From the NCBI GenBank assembly GCA_002364975.1, contig DEYT01000134.1, positions 1-43,976 on the forward strand: DNA of 43,976 nucleotides, given 5' to 3'. The number at the start of each line of letters is the position of its first letter. The first letter of the stretch is position 1. A program made the translations under genes and the position numbers. Shown piece by piece: positions 16,565-24,805 of the stretch. Source of the stretch: Opitutia bacterium UBA3151 (GTDB taxonomy: Bacteria; Verrucomicrobiota; Verrucomicrobiia; Opitutales; Seribacteraceae). The notes under the pieces are model-generated. The model was not told where the DNA came from and made no database searches. It worked only from the letters and a program-made list of their open reading frames with translations.

Positions 16565-17089
16565 ATGGAGATGGAAAAACATGGAGGCAAACGAATGGGA
16601 GCCGGGCGACCCAAAGGTACAAACCACTACGGAGAACCCACGCAACCAGTACGTATTCCGATCAGTAAGATTGATCGGGTGCTTCGTTTTGTACGTGAAC
16701 GAGAGGATGAACTTCCCCTTTACGGCCACTCGGTTCCTGCAGGCTTTCCATCTCCTGCAGATGATTATGCCGAGGGTGCGCTTGATTTAAACTCCCACCT
16801 AGTTCGTGAGCCTACTGCTACTTTTTTTGTAAGAGCCCGTGGAGATTCCATGATTGGAGCCGGTATCCATGACGGAGACCTTCTAGTTGTTGATCGTAGT
16901 TTGGAGGCTTCAGATGGAAAAGTGGTGATTGTATCGATCAACGGTGAACTTACGGTCAAACGCCTTCGTCAGACGAAGCAAAAATCATGGCTTACGCCCG
17001 AAAACCCCGACTACCCCTCGATTAATTTTCAGGAACAAGATGATACCCATTTGTGGGGAGTGGTTACTAATGTGATCCATTCCTTGTGA
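16565..17089 (+). CDS. umuD: UmuD-type self-cleaving subunit of translesion polymerase
   Basis: The product is 174 residues from the ATG at 16565. An in-frame ATG at 16595 has a strong GGAGG 7 bases upstream, but the GGKRMGAGRPKG segment before and across it is commonly seen in this family; both starts remain open. The S24/LexA peptidase domain is complete: cleavage at Ala59-Gly60 (VPAGFPSPADDYAEG), catalytic Ser95 in GDSMIGAGI and Lys132 in LTVKRL, 37 residues apart as in E. coli UmuD. After RecA-stimulated cleavage UmuD' joins UmuC to form Pol V for damage bypass. The umuC gene follows with a GTGA overlap. The palindrome before it suggests damage-controlled expression. Confidence 0.93.
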   Translation: MEMEKHGGKRMGAGRPKGTNHYGEPTQPVRIPISKIDRVLRFVREREDELPLYGHSVPAGFPSPADDYAEGALDLNSHLVREPTATFFVRARGDSMIGAGIHDGDLLVVDRSLEASDGKVVIVSINGELTVKRLRQTKQKSWLTPENPDYPSINFQEQDDTHLWGVVTNVIHSL

Positions 17090-18327
17090 TTGCCCTGGCG
17101 GACTGTAATAATTTTTACGTTTCCTGCGAGCGAGTCTTTCGTCCCTCTCTGGAGGGCCGTCCGGTCATTGTTCTCTCCAATAACGATGGCTGCGCGGTCG
17201 CCAGGTCCAACGAGGCTAAAGCGATTGGAATCCCGATGGGTGCTCCTTTTCATCAAATCAAAAAACTTTGCGAATACAATGGGGTGGTGGTCCTTTCTTC
17301 CAATTACGAACTGTATGGGGATATGTCCCGCCGGGTAGTTTCGGTCCTGGCCCGTTTTGCCCCTGAGCTTGAGGTCTACTCCATTGATGAATCTTTTCTC
17401 AATCTTACCGGCGTGCCTAACCCTTTGTCGTTGAGTATGCATATCCGTGATCAAGTCAAGCGATGGACTGGAATTCCGATTTCGATCGGGCTGGGAGCAA
17501 CCAAGACTTTGTCTAAGGCCGGAAACCGCTTGGCGAAGAAAATGAAGAAGGGCTGTTTAATCCTCAATGCAACCGATGAGTCCGCACTGAATGGAGTCGC
17601 AATTGAAGATGTCTGGGGGGTAGGGCGTCGATTAAGCATCCGACTTCGAAGAATTGGGGTCCGTAATGCTTGGCATTTTGCCCAGGCTCCTTCCGCCTCG
17701 ATCCGGGCGATCGGGGGAGTTACGCTGGAGCGCACCCAGCGTGAACTTAGCGGAATACCTTGTTTGGAGATGGAGGAAGTTAGTTCACCCCGAAAGAATA
17801 CTTGCTGTTCCCGTTCCTTTGGAAAGCCAGTTACCGACTTTCAGGAAATGGAAGAAGCGGTGGCCAACTATGCGATCCGTGCGACCCGTAAAATTCGTAG
17901 TGAGGGCTCGCTGGCCGCCGGTCTTCAGGTCTTTATTATGACCAATCGATTTCGGGAGGATCAAGCCCAGTATTCGAATGCACGGACTCTGGCCTTAGAT
18001 GAGCCAACCGATGATCCTATCCGGATTGTACAAAATGCGAAGCGTTTGCTTCATAATATTTACCGATCTGGTTTTGCTTACAAGAAGGCCGGCGTGATCC
18101 TGCTAGATTTGGCCCCGGCTTCTTTTCGCCAGGGCTTATTATTTGAAGAGTATCAAAACCCGCGTCGCCGGGAATTTGTGGATGCGGTTGAAGAAGTTGC
18201 CGGGCGGTACCGAGCGGGTGGAGCTTTTTGGGGAGGACAAGGAATTGGAAAGCAATGGCAAATGCGCCGGGAAATGCGTACGCCCGGCTACACTACCAAC
18301 TGGGATGATATTCCAGTCGTTAGGTAA
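17086..18327 (+). CDS. umuC: UmuC-type Y-family DNA polymerase (Pol V catalytic subunit)
   Basis: The product is 413 residues; the GTG start overlaps the umuD stop as GTGA. Palm and finger motifs are intact: ALADCNNFYVSCERVF (metal Asp), VLSNNDGCAVARSNEAKA, YSIDESFLNL (catalytic Asp-Glu) and PISIGLGATKTLSKAGNRLAKK. The little-finger region and a C-terminal DUF4113-type tail (RREFVDAVEEVAGRYRAGGAFWGGQGIGKQWQMRREMRTPGYTT) complete the usual 410-430 residue length. It copies past UV lesions in an error-prone way. Its closeness to two photolyases, a repair ligase and AlkB supports a UV-damage locus. Confidence 0.95.
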   Translation: MIALADCNNFYVSCERVFRPSLEGRPVIVLSNNDGCAVARSNEAKAIGIPMGAPFHQIKKLCEYNGVVVLSSNYELYGDMSRRVVSVLARFAPELEVYSIDESFLNLTGVPNPLSLSMHIRDQVKRWTGIPISIGLGATKTLSKAGNRLAKKMKKGCLILNATDESALNGVAIEDVWGVGRRLSIRLRRIGVRNAWHFAQAPSASIRAIGGVTLERTQRELSGIPCLEMEEVSSPRKNTCCSRSFGKPVTDFQEMEEAVANYAIRATRKIRSEGSLAAGLQVFIMTNRFREDQAQYSNARTLALDEPTDDPIRIVQNAKRLLHNIYRSGFAYKKAGVILLDLAPASFRQGLLFEEYQNPRRREFVDAVEEVAGRYRAGGAFWGGQGIGKQWQMRREMRTPGYTTNWDDIPVVR

Positions 18328-18434
18328 AATGAAACTTCGCCTCATCCATCAGTAATGTTGAGGTAATATTCTTTTTCGCACGCTTGACCAGAAAACCTAC
18401 TTGCCTCTTTTCATGTCTGCTTTAGGGAACTGAT

Positions 18435-19793
18435 TTATCTGGGCTTAGCAGCTAAGTCGAAGCATGCCATCTGTTCCCCGTTACGGGCAATCAAGTAGCC
18501 ATTTACCAGTGCTGGACCGTTCCAGCATCTTGCGTCATTGAGCAAAGGGCCCGAATAAATTTCGTGAAATGCATCAGGATTGAGCTCGATCACCGAGAGC
18601 ACGCCAGTGCTCCCAAGAAGTAAAATTTTGTCATGGCAAGCCAGCACCCGACCGTATCCATATTTTTTTCCGCGCCACATGAGTTTCCCGGACTTAGCTT
18701 CCAGGCAGACCAGAAGATTTTCACTAAGTCCATAAAGGTATCCGTTCTTGAATACAGGATTGGAGAATTTTGCCTTTAAATTCTTCGATTTCCAGTTCGA
18801 CTCGACGGTGTAGTTCGCCAAACTCGTGCCTGGTTGAATGGTGAAGCACTCGGCTCCTTTCCCGTAACCTGCAGCCAGAAGCAGGGAGTTATTGGATAAA
18901 GCGACAGGTTGGGCAATCTGAACATTGTTCAAAAAAATCTTCCATGGTTTTTCCCATAATGTCTTTCCGTCTTCAGGATCCAACCCGACAACCTTTCCCT
19001 CAACTGCTGCGACCAGATGTTCTTCCCCATGCAACTCGATTATGGTGGGAGAGAGATAAACACCCCGGCCAGTTAATTTCGAAGCCCATACTAATTTTCC
19101 AGTTTGGGAGGAGTATGCTTGAACCGCTGAATCCTCTCCACCGAGGTTAAGAATGACCAAATCCTTCCAAATTAAGGGCGCACCAGCAAGTCCCCAATCC
19201 GGAAAGTCAAAGCCTTCCTCAATGGTTTGAATATCCCAAATTACCCTGCCGTTCTCCACTTCAAGACAACTTAATCTTCCATTTGAAAAGAGAGTGAATA
19301 CTTTTCCACCGAATATCGTAGGAGTCGAGCGAGGGCCTTCCCCGCTCATCATATCATCCCATCTGGTTTTTTCACTTACCTGCCAAGCAACCTTTCCATC
19401 CTGAAAGTTTCGTGCTACGAGAACTTCGAAGTTTCCTTGTTGTTCTAGGGTTAGGATTAGATTCCCTTTGGTTACAATCGAGGAGTGACCAGCACCGCAA
19501 CTTACTTGCCAGCACAATGAAGGAGCTTGAGATAGATTGAGGGGTGGATTTTGTTTGGATGCATCCCCATTCCTCTCGGGTCCACGGAACTGATTCCAAT
19601 CCTGGGTGATTTCACGGAAAGAGGTAGTTTTGACCCTATTGGTTTTTGGGGCAGGCGGGTTTTTTTTAAGACCCACATGTGGAATCATTCCACCTCTCAT
19701 CTCCATCTTTACACATCCGGTGGATGCAGAGAAAATGGCAGTTAGGGTAAGAAGAATACCAAAGTGAAAAGCAAAAGGGGAATCAGCTTTCAA
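18435..19793 (-). CDS. PQQ-type beta-propeller lipoprotein
   Basis: The product is 452 residues. The start is TTG at 19793, overlapping the glutathione peroxidase gene by 11 bases, and it gives a lipoprotein signal (FGILLTLTAIFSASTGC, Cys about residue 27). The mature part starts a propeller with WNQFRGPERNGDA, then blades with LSCLEVENGRVIWDI, VQAYSSQTGKLVWASKL, VVGLDPEDGKTLWEKP, LVCLEAKSGKLMWRGK and a final CFDLAAK. It is likely held in the outer or inner membrane facing the periplasm. No PQQ-dehydrogenase residues are clear. It ends the SOUL-peroxidase gene set, as its relative at 1197-2426 ends the lipid operon. Confidence 0.85.
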   Translation of the reverse strand: MKADSPFAFHFGILLTLTAIFSASTGCVKMEMRGGMIPHVGLKKNPPAPKTNRVKTTSFREITQDWNQFRGPERNGDASKQNPPLNLSQAPSLCWQVSCGAGHSSIVTKGNLILTLEQQGNFEVLVARNFQDGKVAWQVSEKTRWDDMMSGEGPRSTPTIFGGKVFTLFSNGRLSCLEVENGRVIWDIQTIEEGFDFPDWGLAGAPLIWKDLVILNLGGEDSAVQAYSSQTGKLVWASKLTGRGVYLSPTIIELHGEEHLVAAVEGKVVGLDPEDGKTLWEKPWKIFLNNVQIAQPVALSNNSLLLAAGYGKGAECFTIQPGTSLANYTVESNWKSKNLKAKFSNPVFKNGYLYGLSENLLVCLEAKSGKLMWRGKKYGYGRVLACHDKILLLGSTGVLSVIELNPDAFHEIYSGPLLNDARCWNGPALVNGYLIARNGEQMACFDLAAKPR

Positions 19794-20322
19794 TCGCTTC
19801 TTCGATTGCCTTGATCAATTTTTTTGAGGATGGCGAAGTCATGCTTCCAAATCTTTCAATGGGCTGTCCATCTTTTCCAATCAGTATTTTACCAAAGTTC
19901 CACTTAATATTTCCTTTCAGTGGCCCCTTTTCCCCGATAATCGCTTCGTAAAGCGGATGCCGATTCGGTCCATTTACTTCGATTTTAGAATACATGGGAA
20001 AAGTTACTCCAAATTTGGAGGAACAAAAGGAAAGGATTTCAGATTCTGATCCAGGTTCTTGTCCACCGAATTGATTGCATGGGAAACCACATACAACCAA
20101 GCCCTGATCTTTGTATTGTTTATAGAGCTCCTCTAAGCCCTTGTACTGGCGGGTAAAGCCACAGCGAGATGCAACGTTCACCATTAGGATTACTTTCCCT
20201 TTGTGATCCGAAAGCGAAGTACTTTCTCCGTCAATGGATATAAGTTTATGTTCATAAAGGGATGGGGAAGCAGATAGGCTCATAGATAAGATAGGGATGA
20301 GGGTAAAAAGGTATAATTTCAT
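19783..20322 (-). CDS. Glutathione/thioredoxin peroxidase family protein, exported
   Basis: The product is 179 residues with an ATG start and a signal peptide (MKLYLFTLIPILSMSLSAS). The peroxidatic cysteine is in VASRCGFTRQYKGLEEL, followed by FPCNQFGGQEPGS (active-site Gln and the resolving-type Cys) and IKWNFGKILIG (active-site Trp/Asn). It uses Cys, not selenocysteine. Bacterial members usually take electrons from thioredoxin rather than glutathione and reduce organic and lipid peroxides; the signal peptide puts this one in the periplasm. It lies 8 bases after the SOUL gene and overlaps the propeller lipoprotein gene, so these three form one unit. Confidence 0.92.
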   Translation of the reverse strand: MKLYLFTLIPILSMSLSASPSLYEHKLISIDGESTSLSDHKGKVILMVNVASRCGFTRQYKGLEELYKQYKDQGLVVCGFPCNQFGGQEPGSESEILSFCSSKFGVTFPMYSKIEVNGPNRHPLYEAIIGEKGPLKGNIKWNFGKILIGKDGQPIERFGSMTSPSSKKLIKAIEEAIES

Positions 20323-20330
20323 AACTTACT

Positions 20331-20888
20331 TTATTTTTCTTTTTTGGGATTTGTTTTTTTTTGGATGGGAAGGTGAATTTCAGAGCGTTTCAAAAGCCCA
20401 GGTACAAAAGGTCCATTCCAATAAACTCCGTAGGTTTCACCCGCCTTTTCAAAATTTTTGTTTTCTGTAAGCCAATGGTATAATTTTTTTTCATTTTCCA
20501 GAAATCGAGCTTTCGTGTAGCCGCCCCGGATTCCGATTGCGATCACCTTTAGGGTAGGTACCGACTTAATTTTAACTTCTTTGGAGTCAATGAATTTCTT
20601 ATCAATGTCATCAGCACCTACGAAAAACCTCATTTTGCCGGGGGTAATATCAGCTTCTACTGGGGTTGTCATCGCAATATCATTGTTACTGATATACCTG
20701 AAGAGCTTACGAAAGAGCCCATTATTCTCGTCAAAGTAAGAAACCTTGGAAGATGCCTCGAGTGCGATTCTCTCGGGCAAATTCAATATTTTGATGATTC
20801 CGACAGGGGTTTTTTCGTGCATAGCTTCGTATCCAAATGAGTAAACCGAAGATGTTATCCAAACGAGAATAAAAAAATAGAACTTCAT
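20331..20888 (-). CDS. SOUL heme-binding family protein, exported
   Basis: The product is 185 residues; the ATG at 20888 starts a signal peptide (MKFYFFILVWITSSVYSFG). SOUL family marks: LFRKLFRYISNNDIAMTTPVEADI, the MRFFVGADDI strand, KVIAIGIRGGYTKARFLENEKKLYHWL and a C-terminal PFVPGLLKRSEIHLPI. SOUL/HBP proteins bind heme or other tetrapyrroles and are regularly found in light-stress gene sets. In the periplasm it could bind free porphyrin, a photosensitiser that makes singlet oxygen; this role is inferred. A TGATCC element at 20973-20968 on the same strand lies 80 bases before the start. Confidence 0.88.
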   Translation of the reverse strand: MKFYFFILVWITSSVYSFGYEAMHEKTPVGIIKILNLPERIALEASSKVSYFDENNGLFRKLFRYISNNDIAMTTPVEADITPGKMRFFVGADDIDKKFIDSKEVKIKSVPTLKVIAIGIRGGYTKARFLENEKKLYHWLTENKNFEKAGETYGVYWNGPFVPGLLKRSEIHLPIQKKTNPKKEK

Positions 20889-20932
20889 TTTAAAATTATA
20901 GCGATGAGCAGGAGGAACTAGATCACATTATG

Positions 20933-20947
20933 GGATGTATCGCATCC
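20933..20947. repeat. Short inverted repeat between alkB and the SOUL gene
   Basis: GGATG and CATCC arms flank a 5-base loop. It lies in the 99-base gap, downstream (minus strand) of the TGATCC element at 20973-20968. There is no T-run, so it is not an evident terminator; it could be an operator or chance. Confidence 0.25.
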
Positions 20948-20987
20948 ATTGTAAATCAACGAAAAAGGGATCAAAGGTTTTTAAATG

Positions 20988-21614
20988 TTATGATTCACGG
21001 ATTACCCGAAAGGTAAGGTTTATCCTTGGCTCAATCGGTAATGCAGTTCTAGGGATTTCATGCATCCAATGGTGTTGAGTGGATCCGTGCATCAATAAAA
21101 AGCTACCATTTTGAAGTAAGATGTCATGCTTTAGACCATTCTCTTTGAATTGCTTGTGCCGTAATTTAAATTTTCTTTGTGCTCCCAGACTAACCGATCC
21201 GATGACTGGGTTTAGGCCAAGTTCTTTTTCATCATCACTATGCCAAGCCACCCGGTCTTTACCATCACGATAATAATTGATCAGAACCGAATTGTAAGTG
21301 GTATTTGAAACTTGTTCGATGGCGGATTTTATGGTGAGCAGGTCTTTGGTCCAAGGTTTTGCTTCCATTTCAATCCCTGAATAGGCGTATCGGATTCCGG
21401 GTTCCCCATGCCAGGATTCCAAACGGGGAACTAAACTTTCCTTTCCATAGAACCTTATTTTATTTTGTTTCCATGGGATTTGTTCAATTAGTGACCGCAA
21501 TAATAAATTTGCTTCACTAGCCGAGAAAAAACGGGGCCAATAATTAATTTTTGCATCGGGCAGATCGAAAGCTTGGGCTTCGGGTCCGGGAAATAAATCG
21601 GTTTGAAGTGCCAT
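20988..21614 (-). CDS. alkB: AlkB-like 2-oxoglutarate/Fe(II) DNA repair dioxygenase
   Basis: The product is 208 residues with an ATG start. The double-stranded beta-helix motifs are present: the iron-binding HxD in VAWHSDDEKELG, the distal His in MHGSTQHHWMHEIPRT and the 2-oxoglutarate-binding Arg pair in EPRINLTFRVI. The substrate-side blocks PWKQNKIRFYGKESLVPRLESWHG and YSGIEM resemble ALKBH2/3-type enzymes rather than E. coli AlkB. It removes alkyl or etheno groups from DNA bases by oxidation; etheno adducts arise from lipid peroxidation, which links it to the lipid and peroxidase genes nearby. It is upstream of the SOUL gene on the same strand with a 99-base gap. Confidence 0.92.
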   Translation of the reverse strand: MALQTDLFPGPEAQAFDLPDAKINYWPRFFSASEANLLLRSLIEQIPWKQNKIRFYGKESLVPRLESWHGEPGIRYAYSGIEMEAKPWTKDLLTIKSAIEQVSNTTYNSVLINYYRDGKDRVAWHSDDEKELGLNPVIGSVSLGAQRKFKLRHKQFKENGLKHDILLQNGSFLLMHGSTQHHWMHEIPRTALPIEPRINLTFRVIRES

Positions 21615-21704
21615 AGTTTCAAACTTATCGCTTACCCCTTAAACTTCCAAGCCTTGAAGTTACGATTAGCTTTTAATTCATCCAAATATCCCTATGCTGA
21701 TAGA

Positions 21705-22661
21705 ATGAGAGTTGTAATTATCGGAGCGGGTATTTCAGGTTGCGTTTGTGCTTGGAGGTTAGCACAGGAAGGTCATTCCGTCACTCTTGTCGAAAAAGGT
21801 CGCGGGGTGGGTGGGCGCATGGCAACCCGGCGAATGGAGGGAGCCCGAATCGACCATGGAGCCCAATTTTTTACGGCCCGCGATCCGAGAATGGAAAGCC
21901 TAATTGAAAAGTGGCAACATGAGGGTACGGTACTGCCATGGTATGATCGGGTTCCAGGAAGAGAGGATTTATCTGGTCGAATCCGGTTTCGTGGTCTGGA
22001 TGGTATCACTGCACCGGCTAAGTCCCTGGCCCAGTCTTTTGATGTGGAAACCGGATTCTTTGTGAGTCACATCAAAAGGAATCATGGTATCTGGACTGTA
22101 ACGGAAAAAGATGGGAATCAATTCGAGTGTGAACATCTTGTGATCACCATGCCATCGGTTCAACTTCTTGAGCTTTTTGACCGCAGTGATTACCAACTCG
22201 ATCCAGAAACGATGGAGCGACTTGGTGCCATCCGTCATACCCGGTGCCTGGCAGTACTTGGCATTTTAGATCAACCATCCAGCCTTTTGGCTCCTGGAAC
22301 CATCACCCATCCGGTTGCAGAGATTGATTGGCTCTCCGATAACCAAGTTAAAGGAATATCTCCGATTCCTGCCTGTACGATTCATGCCTCGGATAAGTAT
22401 AGCCAGAAGCACTGGGACTCACCGGATGAAGACCGGATTCCTTATTTGGTTTCAGTTGCGGAGGATTGTTTGAAGGCAAGGATCAAATCTTGGTCCTCTC
22501 ACCGCTGGGGTTTTGCCAAGCCGATTGTAACTTTTGGTGCGAGTCATTGGCATGGCTCGGAAGAAAAACTTACCTTGGCTGGTGACGGATTCGGTGGCGA
22601 GAGAATTGAAAATGCCGCCCTTTCCGGCTGGGAGGCTGCAGACTCCATTCTTAGAATTTGA
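21705..22661 (+). CDS. Renalase-like NAD(P)/FAD-dependent oxidoreductase
   Basis: The product is 318 residues. The ATG at 21705 is chosen because it directly precedes the Rossmann motif MRVVIIGAGISGCVCAWRLA; earlier in-frame starts add an unrelated tail. Further marks are VEKGRGVGGRMATRR, RIDHGAQFFTARD, the central VITMPSVQLLELF and the C-terminal FAD contact TLAGDGFGGERIENAALSGWEAA. This small flavoprotein family is often encoded next to photolyases and CFA-type genes; its substrate is not known. It is divergent from alkB and ends in an 11-base convergent overlap with the outer-membrane protein gene. Confidence 0.88.
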   Translation: MRVVIIGAGISGCVCAWRLAQEGHSVTLVEKGRGVGGRMATRRMEGARIDHGAQFFTARDPRMESLIEKWQHEGTVLPWYDRVPGREDLSGRIRFRGLDGITAPAKSLAQSFDVETGFFVSHIKRNHGIWTVTEKDGNQFECEHLVITMPSVQLLELFDRSDYQLDPETMERLGAIRHTRCLAVLGILDQPSSLLAPGTITHPVAEIDWLSDNQVKGISPIPACTIHASDKYSQKHWDSPDEDRIPYLVSVAEDCLKARIKSWSSHRWGFAKPIVTFGASHWHGSEEKLTLAGDGFGGERIENAALSGWEAADSILRI

Positions 22662-23523
22662 ACTGGTATCCGATTTCCAGGTTTCCTCCATTCTCCACAT
22701 CTCTTTCATCTCGACTAGTCGGAGTTTCTAACTCTACTTCACCCGCAAAATCAAAGCCGGCACCGGCGAAGATTGCGTGCTTTTCGCCTAGGTTATACTG
22801 GAGGTTTGCAAAGAGTCGATAGGAACGAAAGCGAAAGTCCCGTTTTTCCAGATTACCCCCATAAAGTGCTTCCGTGTGCCAGCGATTTCCGGTGAATTGA
22901 CCTCCGAGGTTTAAATCCCAGTGCTCAGATAGTTCATAATTGTATCGAATAATTGGACCCGCAAAGACTAAAGTGGACCGTGCGGATGGTTCCCAGATGA
23001 AGCCAAGGGCGGGCAATAATAAATCGTCTCCGATACCGGTAGTATAGACTGCGCCAAAAATCCATTGCAGGTTATCCTTTTGCTCCCATTTGATTCCGGC
23101 AATGGTAAGGTAATTGAAAGCGTCCCCGTTGGTGTTTTCAAAATCACCGGCAAGGTTAGGATTAAATAAAAGAAGCCAATCTATGTTTTCCGAATATTTT
23201 CTGCTTAAGAAAAGGGCAAGATCGAGGGAATGCAATTGATCCTCGAGAAAGGGGTAAGCAAGGAGGTTGGAAATATCAAGCTTGGTAGATTGGTAGCGAA
23301 TTCCTGCAGCTATGGTCCAATCATCTTTTTGGGAATAGAAGAATGGTGTCCGGATTTCCCACTGATCATAACTAATATCTGCATTTATGCCTTTGATTTC
23401 ACGGTCGGAAGAGTTTTCATAGGCAAACCGAATACCGGCCAATTCTGACATTCCTTCTTGTCCAAGTAAAATCTGGGAGAGGGTGGAAAGCAAGATTAGG
23501 AGAAGGGAAGATGTTTTGATCAT
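22651..23523 (-). CDS. Outer-membrane beta-barrel protein (DUF6268-like)
   Basis: The product is 290 residues. The ATG at 23523 starts a signal peptide (MIKTSSLLLILLSTLSQILLGQEG); the earlier in-frame start is not needed. The mature part is a run of alternating amphipathic strands with aromatic ends (WTIAAGIRYQS, WIFGAVYTTGIGDD, RSTLVFAGPIIRYNYEL, WDLNLGGQFTGNRW, RLFANLQYNLGEKHAIFAGAGFDF) and ends in GYQFKF, the terminal aromatic signal for barrel insertion. It fits the DUF6268 group of barrels in Verrucomicrobia and Bacteroidetes, though I rely on pattern only. Function is unknown; it may be a porin or a surface marker of lipid change. Confidence 0.75.
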   Translation of the reverse strand: MIKTSSLLLILLSTLSQILLGQEGMSELAGIRFAYENSSDREIKGINADISYDQWEIRTPFFYSQKDDWTIAAGIRYQSTKLDISNLLAYPFLEDQLHSLDLALFLSRKYSENIDWLLLFNPNLAGDFENTNGDAFNYLTIAGIKWEQKDNLQWIFGAVYTTGIGDDLLLPALGFIWEPSARSTLVFAGPIIRYNYELSEHWDLNLGGQFTGNRWHTEALYGGNLEKRDFRFRSYRLFANLQYNLGEKHAIFAGAGFDFAGEVELETPTSRDERDVENGGNLEIGYQFKF

Positions 23524-23565
23524 TCTTACTTGATAATTCCTTCGCTCAAGGGGGTCAAGGGGAGG

Positions 23566-23594
23566 TTGCATCTGCGAGTAATTTTCACTATAAA
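23566..23594 (+). promoter_or_regulatory. Candidate sigma-70 promoter of the SRPBCC-DUF2071 unit
   Basis: TTGCAT and TATAAA are spaced by 17 bases. The expected transcription start is at about 23601, one base before the GTG at 23602, which suggests a leaderless message. Confidence 0.45.
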
Positions 23595-23601
23595 TGAAAC
23601 C

Positions 23602-24051
23602 GTGTACAGCATCGTTCAAAATCAAACCTTAGCGGTAAACCGTGAAACTTTGTGGGAATTTGTTTCGGTTCCCCAAAATTTAAATCAAATCACACCTCCT
23701 GAAATGGCATTCCGGATTTTGGGCGAATTCCCGGAAAAGATATACCCCGGTCTTTTGCTTGAATACCGGGTGAAAATTCCTGTACTTGGTTGGACCCCAT
23801 GGCTTACGGAAATCAAATATGTTGTGGACGGTTTCTCATTTATGGACGAGCAACGGGTTGGTCCCTATAAACTTTGGTTGCATACTCACCGTTTGGAAGA
23901 AGTGGAGGGCGGAACCAAGATGACCGATGAAATCAGGTATCAAATCCCATTTGGTCCATTTGGCAAAGTTGCTCATTCCTTGTTTGTGCGAAAAACTTTG
24001 AAAAAAATATTCAATTTTCGAAGGACAAGGTTGAAAGAAATTTTCGGGTAA
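23602..24051 (+). CDS. SRPBCC (START-like) family protein
   Basis: The product is 149 residues from GTG at 23602. An in-frame TTG at 23530 would add 24 residues that do not fit the family, where the first strand (VQNQTLAVNRETLWEFVSVPQNLNQITPPEMAFRI) begins within a few residues of the start. The helix-grip fold continues with YRVKIPVLGWTPWLTEIKYV, FMDEQRVGPYKLWLHTHRLEEVEGGTKMTDEIRYQIPFGPFG. Members are sometimes called cell-division inhibitors, without proof, and sit in photolyase/FAD/CFA gene groups. It probably binds a hydrophobic ligand such as a lipid. DUF2071 follows after 4 bases. Confidence 0.85.
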   Translation: MYSIVQNQTLAVNRETLWEFVSVPQNLNQITPPEMAFRILGEFPEKIYPGLLLEYRVKIPVLGWTPWLTEIKYVVDGFSFMDEQRVGPYKLWLHTHRLEEVEGGTKMTDEIRYQIPFGPFGKVAHSLFVRKTLKKIFNFRRTRLKEIFG

Positions 24052-24055
24052 AGAA

Positions 24056-24805
24056 ATGTTTCAAAAGTTTCTCCATTCTTTCATGACTCAAAAATGGGAG
24101 AATTTACTCTTCCTTCACTGGCCGGTTTCCAAAGAGTCGCTTGAATCAACCATTCCAAAAAGTCTAGAAATCGATTTGTTTGAAGGTGAGGCTTGGCTGA
24201 GTGTTGTTGGCTTTCGCCTGAGTGAACTTCAGATAAAGCCGTTTGTGCAAATACCATGGAGGGATTTTAGTGAACTTAACCTACGAACTTATGTAAGGGA
24301 TCAGGCGGGAAGGAGAGGGGTATGGTTTTATTCTCTGGATTCATCGGATTTACTTGCAGTAGCAGGGGCACGCTTGTTGTACGGTCTTAATTACCGTTAT
24401 GCATCGATCGATTGTAACCAAAAGAATGACTTTATTGAATATAATTCTGAGACTAAATTAAAGCGGGGGGGAATTAAGGGAAGTATTTCTTCGTGCATCT
24501 CAGCCGTGAAAATGGAGGGGGAAATGGCAAAGGCAGGAACCCTGGATTATTTCCTTTTGGAACGCTACCGGTTTTGGTCTAAGCAAACATTCCGCGGGAA
24601 ACTTTCAAGTGCCCAAGTCCGACACCGTCCTTATGACGCGGTCTGCCTAGATCAAGCGGATTATCAGGGCGAGCTATTCTCTTGTCAGGGTTTCCAGGAA
24701 CCCAATGATGACCCCCATTTAATCCATTATTGCAAGGGCTTCAAAGTGGAAGCCTCCGCACCCTATTGGGCGTTCGGAATCGCCGGCCATGCGAACCACA
24801 AATAG
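24056..24805 (+). CDS. DUF2071 (YqjF-like) protein
   Basis: The product is 249 residues with an ATG start. DUF2071 features are clear: QKWENLLFLHWPVSKESLESTIPKSLEIDLFEGEAWLSVVGFRLS, then FSELNLRTYVRDQAGRRGVWFYSLDSSDLLAVAGARLLYGLNYRYA, and FLLERYRFWS near the C-terminus. The fold resembles acetoacetate decarboxylase, with no known reaction. It is cotranscribed with the SRPBCC gene 4 bases upstream. Its last 43 bases overlap the convergent end of the anti-sigma gene, which may give antisense effects between the two. Confidence 0.85.
   Translation: MFQKFLHSFMTQKWENLLFLHWPVSKESLESTIPKSLEIDLFEGEAWLSVVGFRLSELQIKPFVQIPWRDFSELNLRTYVRDQAGRRGVWFYSLDSSDLLAVAGARLLYGLNYRYASIDCNQKNDFIEYNSETKLKRGGIKGSISSCISAVKMEGEMAKAGTLDYFLLERYRFWSKQTFRGKLSSAQVRHRPYDAVCLDQADYQGELFSCQGFQEPNDDPHLIHYCKGFKVEASAPYWAFGIAGHANHK

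Noticed and set aside
18340..18375. Stem CCTCA/TGAGG followed by CTTTTT after umuC as a terminator
   Set aside because: The stem has only 5 pairs with a 14-base loop, too weak to call.
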